Assembly (NCBI RefSeq): GCF_000182925.2
Contig: NC_026503.1
Location: 3,286,001 to 3,350,000 of the forward strand
Source of the DNA: Neurospora crassa OR74A
Lineage: Eukaryota; Ascomycota; Sordariomycetes; Sordariales; Sordariaceae
DNA length: 64,000 bases
Direction of reading: 5' to 3'
The position numbers were made by a program, and so were the translations under genes. The notes under the pieces are model-generated. The model made no database searches and had not been told where the DNA came from. It saw only the letters and a list, made by a program, of their open reading frames with translations. Of the stretch, positions 10,240 through 23,345 are shown piece after piece. Positions within the stretch are counted from its first letter, which is position 1; each line of letters starts with the position of its first letter.

Positions 10240-13200
10240 TTAGGAAAAGCCCGCAAAGAAAGCCGCGAGACTCGGAAGGAGAATGACTTTGAGGAAGACA
10301 CGCAGCGAGCCAGCCTCTCCGATCATCTCTCTGGGGTTATTGTTGTTGCTGCCTTCGAGTTGCTCGTTGTCATTGATAATGAAAACATGTCCACCGGTGT
10401 TATCGCCGTTGTCGTCGTCTTCGTTGTCATTGTTAACGTTGGGGTTAATCTCGTCCTTGCCTAGCGATAGGCGAATTGTGGTCAGTTCAGGTCGGGATCC
10501 TACAAAGATGGGTGGGAAGAAAGAAAAAAAAACGAGCAGGACGAATGTAGCAACGGCTAGTTGGAGAAAATTAGCAAGCCATACCCCTTAGTATCGTACT
10601 CCAGATCCATCCATACCTTAACCCCTTGTTTCCCTTCACATCACATAGCACACCCCACAACACCGCGCACTTCACAATTCACATACCACCACCGCCGGTG
10701 AAACCGGTAGATCCCATAATCATTCTCTCGTCGATGAACGAAAGCAAGAACTTGGAGAGAAGTCGACCGGTGAACAAGTGGAAGAGGCTAGTCTTGTTTT
10801 TATTGGCGGGATCGGTGAAAGGGTCGACGTTCTCTTTGGGAGGACCGCTGGGGTCGAAGGTTAGGAAGTCGAGTTCGTGGCCTGTTTCGGTTGCGCGTGT
10901 TGTTAGTTGGTGTTTTGGGAGCATTGACTTTGGTAGAAAAGAAAATCGGTGCTTTTAGGTGGAATTGGAAAGTGGGGAGATTGGAAGGTTACGAGTGAAG
11001 GTCGAAAGGAAAACCTGAGAGTGGATGGAGAAGGAAGGTAGAAGGTAGAGGTGGGACATGGCTCGAATGTTCAGGTTCGCTCAAGGTGTATGGATTTACC
11101 AAGGTCGGAGCCGTCCAAGAGGCTAGTGACCATACAAGTCATGGAGGGGAAGATGGGATGGTAATGAGAGCGGAAGGAGGATTTTTTTCACGGCAGAAAT
11201 AAGGGGTTAAAGAGGAAAAGGGGAAAACTTACGAACATCCGAAACGTCAAAAAACCGGTCCCGGAACGTCTTCACCATATAGATGGCCGCCTCGCCATCC
11301 GGGAACTCCCTCAGGCTCTCCAACGCCTCATCATCCACAAATGGGTTAAAGGCCTTCCCGTCTTTCGCCGTCGACGGATGCGTTTGATAAATCTGGTGGA
11401 ACTGATACATGAACTGCTTGAACGGCAAATTGTCGATCGCCTCGAGCGTATCCCAGGCTTGTTTGCGAGTAAAGTCCATCTTCAACTGATCCATGCCTTG
11501 TTCAATCTCCCCGAGGTTCTCGATACCTCCCTCTTTCCTGCCCATGATATTTTCCGCTTCCTGTTGCTGATACTGATGGTACTGCTGCTGTTGCTGCCGT
11601 TGCTGAACCTTATACAACCAATCCCTCTTCTTGACCTCATTCTCCATAACCACATACGCGTCCGCCTGCGCCTCCTTATACTCCAAAAACACACTGAGCG
11701 CCGCGAACGCCGCAAAGCAGCCCGCCCACTCCTTGCGGGATCTTGGCTTCAGCGCCTTGCTGAAGTCCTCAAACAGCCTCCTCACCTCACGCTCAATCAT
11801 GTCGTTTGTCACCGCTTTCAGCTGCCTGTTCAGCACCCTGGCCGTCAGAACCTTCCTGTCCAAACCCTCGGGCACCCGATACCCCGCAACCTCAATAGCG
11901 TGCACGGATTCTGGGTCCAGGTGCAGGTGATAAGACATGGTGTAGTTCATGGTCAGAATCTGCAGCGCGCGCTTGACCATGCCGTTGCGAGATTCGTTGG
12001 CGTATCGTCGCAAAATAGGAAGCACCCGATTGGGGATTTTGGTAGTATGCTCGCACGATTGTGTGAGGAGGTAAGCCCATTGGTCTTCGTTATATAGTCC
12101 CTCGTGAAACTGTCGCAGATGCCGGCGCAATTCTTCGCGCTGGTCGAGCCAGCCATACGGCAGCGCAATCGGCGTCGCCGGGGACTCTTCGAGGACGAGC
12201 CCGTGGCCCGCCCCGAGCGAGTGTTCGCGCACGGTGTACCACCTCGTAGCGTCGGGGGCGTTGGGGGTGGGAGTGAAGAACTTGGCAAACACGGTGAGCA
12301 TAGCATCCTTGTTGAAGCCACGGCCGAGAGTCAGACGCAATTTGATCGGTTTCTCGGACTCCTTTTCGTCCTCCCGGAAGCGCACCGAAAAAGAGGCGAC
12401 GTTTTCCCTTACGTACTCCTCTGCTCCCTTAGCGCCTTCCCGCTTCAGATGTACTTTCAGCCATGCCGGAAAGATGACCTCGGTGAAGTCGCTGAACTGC
12501 CAGCAGATCACCTCGGGCACAGTGAGCTTGAGCTTCTCGCACCGCCGGCACGGGCGTGTTTCCTCGCACGACACCTTACGAGCGTGACAGCAGAAGCAGG
12601 CGCCTATGCGGCGGACTTGCAAGGCGGAAACGGCGGTGGAGATGGCGAGAGGACCCTTGCGGCCCCTGAGAGTGGTGCGGCTGCTTCTCTCGGCGTCCTT
12701 ACCGCCGAACAAGGCCGCGCTGCTGCCCTTAGCAGCGTTCTGACTGATGGACTGCGGGGTGATGACGACGAACTTGTTTTCACCGGAGTTGTTCACGGTC
12801 ACGCTGCCGGGGGATGTGGAAGAGAAGGTGACTGTAGACGGGCTGGGTGGTACCTTTTTCTTCTGGACGCGAGCATTGCCACGGGTCTTATGGATGGCAG
12901 TGGGCTTGGAGGTCGCGTGCGAAGATGAGGAGGGGCCCGGAACGGACACGGAGGGAGCTGGGTATCGCTGCTGGACTTGAACGGATATGTAAGAAGCATC
13001 CTCTGGGGCAGAGTGATGGCTTAAGGTGTGGCTCTTGATACTCTCTGGTGGGCTGGAACTGAGTGCACCTGGGCCGATCTCGATACCCATGTTGAAGGGA
13101 GAGGGGACTTCTTCCATGAACCCGGGCTCGAGGCCACCAGGATGAAGAGGGTCCCAAGGTGGGACATCAACACCAGACAAGACAATGTGGAGGTCAAAGT

Positions 13201-13735
13201 CGTCCTGAAAGTCCTGTGATTGTTGGTTCTGGTGGCTGGCAGGCTGTTCAGATGGTCCTACAGCAGCCATGCCTTGTTCGTATTGCGGATCAGGAAACAG
13301 AATAGAGTTGATGTCCACGTTGTCGAAGGTATACCCATCGAATTGTGAGAAATCATCAGCGGAGAATTGGTAGCCACCTTCGGGCGAGCCAGACAAGGCA
13401 TCTGGAGTCAAGGCAGCTGGCAGGGGGCTTAACCCGCCGCCAAACTGTCCCTCAACATTGGTCCAAGAGCTTAGACTACCCTGGACAGGGCTGGCCTGAA
13501 GGCCGCCCAAAGTACCGGTATCGGGGCTGACATTGACAAAAGCCCAAGCGTGTTGGTCAAAATCCGAGTCACCGCCGATGGACTCGGGGGCATATCCATG
13601 TTGGGGGGTGTGGGTGTGGGCGTGATCATGCTGATGACCATACCCGTAGTTGTGTTCGCATTCAGCTTGCTCATGCTCAGGGTCACCATGATGTCCCTGA
13701 AAGGGTGAGTAGCTCATGAGGGGTGCAGTAGACAT
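10240..13735 (-). CDS. Zn(II)2Cys6-type transcriptional regulator, at least three exons
   Basis: Proposed exons are 13735-11233, 10881-10687 and 10499-10240, giving 985 residues. Both introns have consensus ends: GTAAGT at 11232 with CAG ending at 10882, and GTATGT at 10686 with TAG ending at 10500. The frame is kept across both. The zinc cluster is central rather than N-terminal, about residues 380-411: C-x2-C-x6-C-x5-C-x2-C-x11-C, starting CFCCHARKVSC, with an extra Cys between the first pair and the last Cys inside VPEVICWQFSDF. The first 350 residues are disordered and hold a His-rich patch; a Gln-rich stretch lies near residue 720. The last exon has an acidic/Asn-rich segment. The frame stays open upstream to 13966 with protein-like sequence but no ATG, so either 13735 is the start or a further 5' exon exists. 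Target genes cannot be told from sequence. Confidence 0.78.
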
Positions 13736-15210
13736 GCTTTCTGAGGGAGCAGCTTCGGCGGGTGGTGTTATGGTTTCGCGGCCTTTGCCCTTGTCAGTAG
13801 CCCTCGTGGTGTCGAGGGCTTCGTTCTTTGATTCCTCCACTTTGGCGGTTGGAAAGGCGATCTTTGGGATTTCCTCGAGCGGGGAACCTCCTTGCTCTAC
13901 GGGCTCGGGGTCTTGGACGCCTTGAGATGCGTTGGCTAGGACCTCGGTTGGTGAAACGTAAAGAGACTATTGTCTATGGCTACTGTGGACGTAGGGTGGT
14001 ACGCTGGTGTGATGTTGTGTTGCGGTGATGATCTGGACAGTTGAACTCTTTGACGACGCTTGTTAAACGCTCTATTCGAAAGTGGTATAGAAAGGTGAAA
14101 CGGATCCGGGATTCTGTGCGATGTTATCCTCGTTCTTATATCCAGCGAGAGCTTTGGGATGCCGCAGCACGCAAGATCAATGGCTTATGGAATGCTCGTT
14201 TCGACAAAGTGCCATTCTCTTGTTTGCCGTATCATGAGTGTTCAAGACCAAGGAGAGGTGTCGCAGCAGGACGTGTGGAAGGGTAGAGTCGAGTCACGAC
14301 AGCTACCAAGACCGAGGCATGCCCATTCAGAGAGTCAAGAGGGTTGTGAAAAGAGGGCGATGGAAAGAAGGACGGGAACGAGAAGTGAGTTGAAGAATTG
14401 GAAACGAGGAGGATGAATCAGATATTGGAAACACAAAAGACGATCAGTGTTCTTTTCCCGAGTCCTTTTGGTTCTGAAGAGACCCTGACCTGACGTCGTC
14501 AAGGACAGGTCAGTCAAAGCCAAGACAAGACGTTTGCCTGCTTGAGATCTACCCCTCCATGACAGAGTGAACCCGATGGGATACAATGTTGTACACGGTA
14601 GACAGGCCGGGAGAGGCTTCAAACTTGTATCGAGAGAAGTGTCAAGAGTGTCAAAGACCCATCTTCAACAAACCAGACGATATAACTAACCTCTTCAGGG
14701 TACCGAACAGATGCGCAACTTGCATGCGAGCCCATTCCTCCAGATCATCGTCCACATCATGTTCCTATTGGACAGAGTCGAAGGGTGGTTCGCTCAGCCC
14801 GCCCCGTCACCAGGGGATGCGCAACCCATGGGTGTGTTCTGCGGGAGGCATGGGGAGGAGGGACATGAGGCGGGCGAGGTGTCATCCAGAGAGGGGACAT
14901 TGGGGACAGATTGGGGGGGTGAATGTCCCCTCGATGTGAAAGTCAGGAACTGAAAGGAAGAAGGATGAAAGCCAACCCCTCTTGGCGGCGCTATACCCGA
15001 TTGGATACCGATTCCAACAGCCACTATTTGAACCGCGCCTCCTCCCACTAGCCAGTGGCCTCTCTTTCCTCTCTGGTTTCCCTACCATTTTTCCGTACCA
15101 TTTCCATGTTCATGTACTGATCTTACCGTATTACACACCGAGGCTGTCCACTAGCTCTGTCGCTTTCGTTCCACTTTCCTGGATCCTTGCTTGCAACGAA
15201 ACACGTCCAT

Positions 15211-15229
15211 GGACGGACGGACGGACGGA
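15211..15229. repeat. (GGAC)n microsatellite
   Basis: Four full GGAC units plus GGA, in intergenic DNA. Confidence 0.9.
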
Positions 15230-17460
15230 TAGATTTCGTGGAGACGAGGTTACCAAAGATGGAATACAGGGCGAACGTCATTCGACTCGAGCAAACAATC
15301 CGTCCTACCTTCATCTGAGCCCAACACTTCCGAGCCATCGAGTCAGGGGTTGTCTCAACGAACAAATGAATGAACGACAATACCTTAAGGCGCAGCGGAC
15401 GGGTTCAATGGAACAGAGTGTCTGGAACTCTTCTCAGCATTTATACAGTGACATGTGGTTGCTACTCCGATGAGCTACGAAAGGACAACCCGCCAAGGCC
15501 AGCAATGCCTCAATCAACTATCACTCAAACACGACCACATCCCCTAGTGCCGATGATGACGACCGCGGTGATGATGACCAACACCTACAAGTACTAGCAA
15601 ACGCATCAAGCTAAGATCGATATGTTCAACATCTCTCATTACCTCTAGGTACTTGAACTCCTCGGTCACCAGCTTGCCCCCACGGTGCCACCATCCCAAG
15701 AGTGACTTCCTAAGATACCCAGCATTAGACATCATGGATTCATGGCAAAGAAAGGACAAGGACAAGGACCAGGTGGACATGCTGTGTTTCCCCACAGCAC
15801 ACAATACACTACACACCAACACACGACTTACACCACAGACTTAAACCATACGTTCTTATATCCGCTCGCCTCGGCCTCGGCTTGAAGATTTTATGGTATA
15901 AGTGTCATGTACGATCCAACTAGAATCTTGATCGTGGTGTCATCAACTACGAGTTTGACTTTAATGAACAACTACCTGCTCAGCATCACGAAAAAAGAAG
16001 GGGGCGATACCTACGAACTGGTGAGGAGCAATAAGCAGCTAAGCCTCATCGTTTTACTTGACGACGTATAGACCTCGCAACGCAAAGGATTGAAAAAGTC
16101 CACTTATAGGGGAATGCCGTCGACCACATACATACATAATGGTTAATGAGCTTTTATGGCTATAGAGTAGTCGCATACCTTTGACCTTTTGCCTCTCTTA
16201 CTACCTGCATTTCGGGACCGTACTCGTGAGTCTTTTTACCATGTGTCCTCATAATGGTGTTAACCCGACTACCAAGCACCCATCATGGGCGTATCATCAC
16301 AACGAGGAGACTCAAGCACGACCCCCCTGTATGTCGTAAGTATCTCTTCGAAAAGACCTCGGTAAAGAAAGCCGAAACAAAGCCGCTCGTCATCGCAGAC
16401 TTGAGTTCCTTCCCCGTAGATAAGCCCAGAAGAGGTGAGAAGATGGAAAAAAGGCAGTTAGAATGACATGACAGGTAAGGCAACACAACACAGCCCGGAA
16501 CACGACATTAAGCAGTGATAGTGGCAAAAGGAGTGTGGCAACCAGTAATCTGTAGAGGTAGTCAAGTTCGGTTGGAGAGGCGGTCAAGGGAGGAGGGCAA
16601 GTAGGCAGTTAAGGGAGGTGGTGAGATATAATCCGTGCTACACAACGAACGAGGTCGGGCTGGTTGTTGTTATTCGGTAGGAATATGTAGCGTAGAGCGG
16701 GCAGGGCCTGAAGCAAGCTCATAGGGTTGGTGAGGCGACTGTGGGTGTGAAGGAAAGATTGCAGAAGACGAGCGAGCAGCGATTTCAAGGTATCAAACTG
16801 TAAGGCCAAGTCATTTAAAAGCCAATAACTAACAGTATCAAAAGACCACCACCCTCCCAAGACACTTGGGCACGTTAACACCCACCCCACCCAACACCTC
16901 ACTTAATTGCACAGCGTACATCAAGAAAACTTCTAGCAACCACGAGAGGGTGAATCCCAAAGATACAGGAAGGCAAAGATCACGCCAATACCACCCCTTA
17001 TACCCCGAGCACCGTCTCTTTCCAAAGTCCAAGTTGTCCAATGAAGGTGTTCCATATCCATATCCATATCCGAGAGATGAGTGAGGCATATCGACAGTTC
17101 TTTTATCCGTTTCCTTCCTTGCTTATATCCAACCAGCACACGCTTTTCCCGTCTCCAATCCCATGTTCATTTATCCAAGACGTTTTCCTCTTTTTGCTGT
17201 TTTCCCTTACTTTTTTTGCCCCCCTTTCCCTAGGTAACTTTGACCATCCTGGACAGCCCAGTAGAGGCATGCTTGTCCTTGGTGCTGTCCCAACCCTTTC
17301 CATACCAGAATTCCAACAAAAGCTCGCCGACAAGCGTTTCCTTGACTTGTCCTTGGCGTAGATATAACCTCCTGTAGATTTGTCGAGACAATGATATGTC
17401 CGTCTGGGGTTCTTCTTCTTAAAAAACCAAAAGCAAAATATCAAGCAAAAAAAGAGAGGA

Positions 17461-17481
17461 AAAAAAAAAAAAAAAAAAAAA
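17461..17481. repeat. Poly(A) tract, 21 bases
   Basis: An uninterrupted A run lying about 395 bases beyond the stop of the gene at 17876-19379 and reading as T on that gene's sense strand. Confidence 0.9.
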
Positions 17482-17875
17482 CAAGAAATGAAAAGAAACA
17501 AAACCAACAGGTATAATAAGAGTGCCTCCGACCGAGTGGATGCTACATGACCAGACCTTCTATATATATAGCCTCGCGGCTGTTCCTTCTCCCGTGTATC
17601 TTCCTGACCAATGATGCAACCTTAATAACAAAAGCAAACTTGAGATCCAGATCCACAAGGGGAGTCCTGTAGGGGGATATAACCAAACCAGACCAAACGC
17701 GCATAAAAAGCAGAAACCAAGGATTCAAAATCAAGCTGGTGAAGTCGCAGAGAGGTACTGTAAGTGAAGGTGTAGGTGTAAAGGATCACCCACTCCCACT
17801 CGAGAGTAAGGGCATCCAATCATCTTCATTCAACCTTCACAACCTCCCGCTTCACCCCAGCCCCACCCCAAGCCC

Positions 17876-19379
17876 TCAGCGGAACCTCGCCGCCGCAGCC
17901 GCCGCCCGTTCCTGGATCTGCTGCTCCGTCCTCACATACAGCTTATCCAAAAAGTCCATAGCCGGCGCATCCTTGAGGATCTTGGCGACCTGAATCCCCG
18001 CACTGATCAGCTGCAAGATATTCCGATCGTCCTTCAACGGACGACTCTGATGCTTAGCCGCGTGCCTCATCTCCAGACTGTTCTCCAAAATCGTCACAAA
18101 CTGCTTGATTTGCCCGTTATACAGCACCCGCGCGGGGATTCTTCGCTTGGTGGCCAGTCTCTTCAAAAGGTACACCCACTCGGTCCATTCGCGGTCCTGC
18201 GGTCTCTCAACGGGCCGCATTTCTTGGGTTAAAGGGATGGGGAACTGGTACTTGGCTACAAAGTCGTAGGCGCACTGGGAGAGCCGGTCGTTGACTTGCG
18301 TCAGGACGGAGTCCTGTTCTTGCACGAGGAGGTTGGTCGGCAGGTGGGGGAGCTCGCGCTCTTGCATGGCGATGTATTCGGGCGGAGGACGCTGAAGGAA
18401 TTGGTGTGGCCCGTCAAACTCGTCCCGATTGGAAGGGCGGCGCTGGGAGCGGCTGCCTCGGTTGTTGTTGTTGTTACCGTTACCACCGTTGTGGTTGTTG
18501 TGATGATGATTGTGGCTGTGGTGGTTCTGATGGTGGTTCTTGTTGCCGCCCGGCTTGCTGGAGGGTGCTGTTGACAGCGAGGGGTTGTCGAGCGAGTAGT
18601 CGGAGAGGCTGGGCGAAGCCAGGATGTCGTCGACCGAGTCAGCCGATGACGACGAGGCGAACCGCGACGACGACGCCGGGAGGTGGTGATCACCCCATCC
18701 CCCCTGTGTGTGGTTGAGGTTGAGGTTGAGGTTGAGGTTGGGCCCGGTGCTCCGGTACTGCCCGTTAAGGTGCCCGTGGGCGGCGGCGTGGCCTGGCGCG
18801 CTAGTGTATGGGTCGACGGGGGCTGGTCGGGGGTTATAGAGCTGGGGAGTGGGCGCGGCGGCGGCGTGGTAGACGTGGTCGGGTCCGGCTCGTCCAAGGT
18901 TGTACTGGCTCTTTAGGTTGCTTCCAAGGCCGAGGCCGTTGCCTAGCGCCGTCATCGACCCGGCGGTCGTTGGCAGGTTAAACGTCGAGACATTTCCGCT
19001 TGTCGAGAAGGCCACGCTTTTCACTTGAGTGTTATTTCCGGCATTCCTTTGCAGACGGGGATATTCTCGCTGAATGGAGGCAGGTGGTGGTTCGATTTCT
19101 TACCTATGCGGCCGATAGGGACCCCTGCTGGTGACGTCGAACGAGGTGGTGTTGGAGTGCTGCTGGTACGATGTTGTATCGTCGTTGTATAGCGGGCTTT
19201 TGGTGCATTCGGTTAGTTAGCCCTAGACGCGCCCCGAGTTTCCCCAAAAGGAGGGATGATGTGACAGTTGGTCATGTTTTGGGGATTTAGGCTGTATTTT
19301 CCCACCTGCGCGTAGAGAGCCAAGGGTCACTTGGCACAACGGCCGACGTGCGGTAATAAGCAAAGTCCGGCTGTGCCAT
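17876..19379 (-). CDS. Conserved-looking low-complexity protein of unknown function, three exons
   Basis: I reconstruct exons 19379-19306, 19196-19104 and 19046-17876, giving 445 residues starting MAQPDFAYYRTSAVVPSD. Intron 1 (19305-19197) has a less common GTGGGA donor but a strong GCTAACTAACC branch region before its AAG acceptor. Intron 2 (19103-19047) starts GTAAG. Coding phases match at both joins. The N-terminal two thirds is disordered, with a Leu-Asn repeat from a GGTTGA hexamer array, an Asn/His-rich stretch and a serine cluster. The C-terminal about 150 residues look folded and helical: LLVQEQDSVLTQVNDRLSQC, then REWTEWVYLLKRLATKRRIP and a final amphipathic helix ending in an alanine run. 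I do not recognise the family. Without the small exons the frame has no early ATG, which supports the model. Confidence 0.72.
18712..18741. repeat. GGTTGA hexamer array inside coding sequence
   Basis: Four perfect GGTTGA units and one variant. Read on the minus strand they encode alternating Leu and Asn in the gene at 17876-19379. Confidence 0.9.
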
Positions 19380-22300
19380 CTTTAGTCTTTTCCTATAGCT
19401 GATTTGTCGGAATGGGATTTCCGAAAGATCGATGCAATTCTTGTTGAAAGGGCGCCCGTCCAAAATGGTGGTATTTTATCAAAAGTCCTCTTTATTTCTT
19501 GCAAAACTTGGCGAGCGCAAAAATTCGCAACACGGAAAATTCAAAATATTATGGCCCGCAGGAGTGTTCAAATTGGCAGAGGAGGAGAGAGAGAAAAAAA
19601 AATATTCGTCCAGCAAAACGGCAAAAACCGAAAAAAGCCTGCGGCCAGGATTTCCTGGGATACCGGCCACCGAAATCTTTCCAACTCCAGAAGGATCCAC
19701 GAAACGGAGCTGGCGATAACCTCACCGGGTTATCAGATCTTTTCGGCGGATTCGCAATGATCCAGGGGTCCGGTAGGGCTCTCGCTGGCGACTCAACTAA
19801 ACACGCGGGCGGGTTTGACAGCTTGGCGGCGTGCGCACAAGTGGATTCCTAGATATGTATTTTTTTCTGATCGCGAACCGGACCCGAGATCAACAGCGGC
19901 GTGTCCTGGCACTCTTCCTTCGGACGAAGACGACAAAGATAAAGAAGACCCTAGAGACTCCAGAGGGCTGGGCCCACGATGGTGACATAATCCACCTCCA
20001 AGTTGGGAGCGTGTGGCAAGGTTGATGCTGTCACGACAGCGAGCAGCACGGATACGGCGCGACACGATATCCTGGCCGGTGCGCCCCGGCAGTTGGGAGG
20101 CCGAAGAGTACGACACACACACGTGCAATCACACGCCCCGTTTCCCGGTCAGCAAAAAGACACAAGCGAGCGATGTCAACTTTGGATCGCCAGCAAGCAC
20201 GCGTGGGCGATGTTTCTTCTGACTCGTGCAAAGGTCCAAAGCAATCGGGTGTGAACGAGAACGGAAGATGATGAGCAACAAGACGTAGCGATGATGGCGG
20301 GTCGCCAACAAGTCGACAAAGTCAAACCGCAGGACGAGCGAGTGCAGGCTTTTTTTTTTTTTGTTTTTGCACTTCTTTGCTTAGTCGTTGTTCTTGGCTG
20401 CCGGGATACCCTGGACATCTGACTTTGCGCCGCAATCCTCGGGTCTCCAGAGCCAGAGGGTGGCCTGCGCTTGCAGGGCAGAAGCATCTGTACGGCGGAG
20501 AAGTGCTCCTGCTGGTGGTGATGCGTCGTCCGGAGTGAATCCCGATGGTGTCAACCACTCCATTGACATGTCAACCGCGGGAAGCTGACCTGGTTGCCCG
20601 GATGAGTGTCGTCGTGTCAAAACACCCAAACATCGCGAGGATGAGGCTCACCAAAACGGCATTGACGGTGTGTAGGTTCCACGGGATGACCTGTGGCCGG
20701 CCAAAAGTAGGGCACCAGCGTTGGGCAATGGCAGAGACTAGTTGCCAAAGACGGCGTGTTTCGCTGGGAATGCAAGATGTGTTGTCGACGACCCCCAAAG
20801 GCCATCCAAAGGTGATTGGTGCAAGGAGCTCCCCTGAGCAAGTCGGAGCTGGTTGTGATTCGGAGAACGTGGAAGCTCTGGAAGGGTTGGGCACAAATGG
20901 AACACAGTTCGCTGGCAAGCCCAATTTATGTCTTGATGCCACATGCCATACCGCACGTTTACCGACTTTTGCTCCCCCCCAATCCCGCATTTCGTGGCGT
21001 GGCCATCGCTCCGTTCTGTGACCCTGCACCTCTACGGCCTCTGCCGGTGCGGGCATGCGGTTCCGGATCCTTTAATGCTGTGTCCTGCCCCTCTGTCCTG
21101 CAACCCTCCCGTCCCTCTTTGGGTCTTTCCCGTCCGACTGCCCGTTCCTTTTCCTTTAAAAAGGTCAAACCCAAAGCTGAAATCCGCATCAGGACTTTGA
21201 AGTCCGGAGATCTGGTGTACGGATATCGGCCTTGGGAAAGACCGCATACGCGCCATATTGCCCCTCAAGAAAACCATACCGATGCCCAAAAAATGTGAGG
21301 CCGGAATGGGAACTCATGAGATGAGATGTGTGCGTCGGCGAGACCCCTTCTCTCATCACATGTCTCTCCCGTTGCAATGGTCTCGCTTGCCGGCCGCCGG
21401 TTGTGTGGAAACTCTTTGGAGCACTGGAAGGGCGGCCCCACCTTGCCGCCCAGTCCCGAATACCCGCCCCGTTACGTTGGATGCCCGTTTCTTTTGCGAC
21501 CGTCCCGTCGCGGATTTGGATGCCGGCCACGTTCTTGCCCTTTTCGTTCCCCCTTCCTGTCTCGGTCCGGATGAACCGCCCGTTTCCCGAAACCTCAGCC
21601 CGGAGTGAGGATTACCAACACAGCACACCTGACCCAGACAACCCGCCCCGGACCCGGCCCCGGACAGGCCTTCCGCCGGTTACCTCGGTGTCATCTCCAG
21701 AGGCAGTTATTATATCGGTAAATTTCGTCAGGTGAGTGACCATCGAGAAGATGCATCGGCCCACACGCATTCATGGAGGACTGTGAAAAGAACAATTGAC
21801 GTGCTGTGCTGGGCCACCACCAGCTTACGTCCCTCGACAAGACATAGCAGCCCTTGGAGTACTACCTTGACGGTTCATGTTCCCTGGGATGGATGGTGTT
21901 GAAGTTAATGTTGTTCCAAGCTGGAACTTACAGATGGGCCTTGACCTCTGGCCGATGGCCGAGGTAACCCCGGGGTGAAATTCTGCCCCAGTCGAAATCC
22001 GCGGTAGTACCGATCTGGAGCTTTGCACCACCCCCTGGAAACTCATCTGATACCGATGTTCTTCTGAGACTCACACACATCTGGAGGCAGCAGACCCTGA
22101 CCACACTATCGTCCGACCGATGTCCACTCGACAGCATGCCAACCGCAGGTTTCGTTCACCCTACCCACCAAATCAGTTGGCTTGGCATTTCTGGACCCTT
22201 ATAAGATCATGTTCTAGATAAGGCCTGACGGGATGCTTTGAATGTCCGGAAGCTGTCCAAACGAGGGGTTCTGGGCGTTACAGCATATCACGTTGATTTG

Positions 22301-23345
22301 TGTGACCTCGTGGACCAATCTCCGAGATCGACGACATGTTGTGGCACTTGGTCAAGCCACCATCGTGAGCGATGACCGGACGCAAGCCACTCTTCCAGTG
22401 GTAGGGACCAAGGAATGGCTGGAATTTCTTTGGCGGAGTGTGGCAGGGCATGAAGTCTAGGCAGGATGACATCCGACAGCGGGCAGGTCTTGCTAGAGGC
22501 TTGCGCTGGGGGTTTCTGATCTGTTCTGCCTCATGGCCATCAGATTTCAATGGCATGCGAAAGTGGCTCATCACTGCTTTTGCATGGCGGTGATTGTGTA
22601 TATGGGACTTGCATGCGATTTCTTCGGATGGCAGACACGGTCGTCAATGATCAAGCCACTAATGAAGCAGGATGCCATGGCCTCAGCCTCTTGTGGTGGA
22701 AGACCAACGAACATGTCTCACCCGTTCGATATACATTGAGGAGAATCCCGTCATGGATATGGAATGATGTTAATGGGGTGCTATTGTAACGAAGGAAGCT
22801 CGGCGAGGAAGTTTGCGACGGTCGCAAAAGTACCTATCTTGGCAGTGCACTAACAACCCAGCAGTTGTAGCGACCTTGTTGACCGAACACTCGATTTCGC
22901 CACCTCCGTCATTCTTTGTCGTCCGGCACCCAGTTCGCGATTCCAACATTCTCCATCGATTGCGTCTGCAATGAATTTCACTACATCTGGATGCATCCTC
23001 ACGTCTCAATAAATCACCTACGATTGTATTCAAGTTTCGGATGCCGGTGTTCACTCGGATACGTTCATCGGTATGCCCACCTTTTCAACCACCTTCCACT
23101 GCACTGTCGATACGTTACGCTCTTCGAAATTGATGCGTGTTACAAACTCGCGGTTGGATTTCCAGGATCGGATTAAGATGTGTTGGGTTCAAGTGGCGAG
23201 GAGATCGCAAGGGGAGCGTAACTGCACTGGACAAGAGACATTCAAAAGAGTTATGTTGGCGTACGAGTGAAGGGGGAATCGATCACCAACTCTTGCTACG
23301 ATGGTTGCATTGCACAGGGCCGTCCAAAATTTACCGACTTAACGC

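Larger units (their letters stand above)
13967..17875. other. Long intergenic region, 3.9 kb
   Basis: It probably contains the promoter and perhaps a 5' exon of the zinc-cluster gene on its left side. Scattered open frames are short and unconvincing. Simple sequence seen: (GGAC)n at 15211-15229, ATCCAT-type repeats near 17046-17070, and an A21 tract at 17461-17481. No RNA gene was recognised. Confidence 0.5.

Noticed and set aside
14586-14939. Plus frame with two CxxC pairs (CQECQ ... CATC)
   Set aside because: Spacing fits no zinc motif, the frame is short and sits in the upstream region of another gene.
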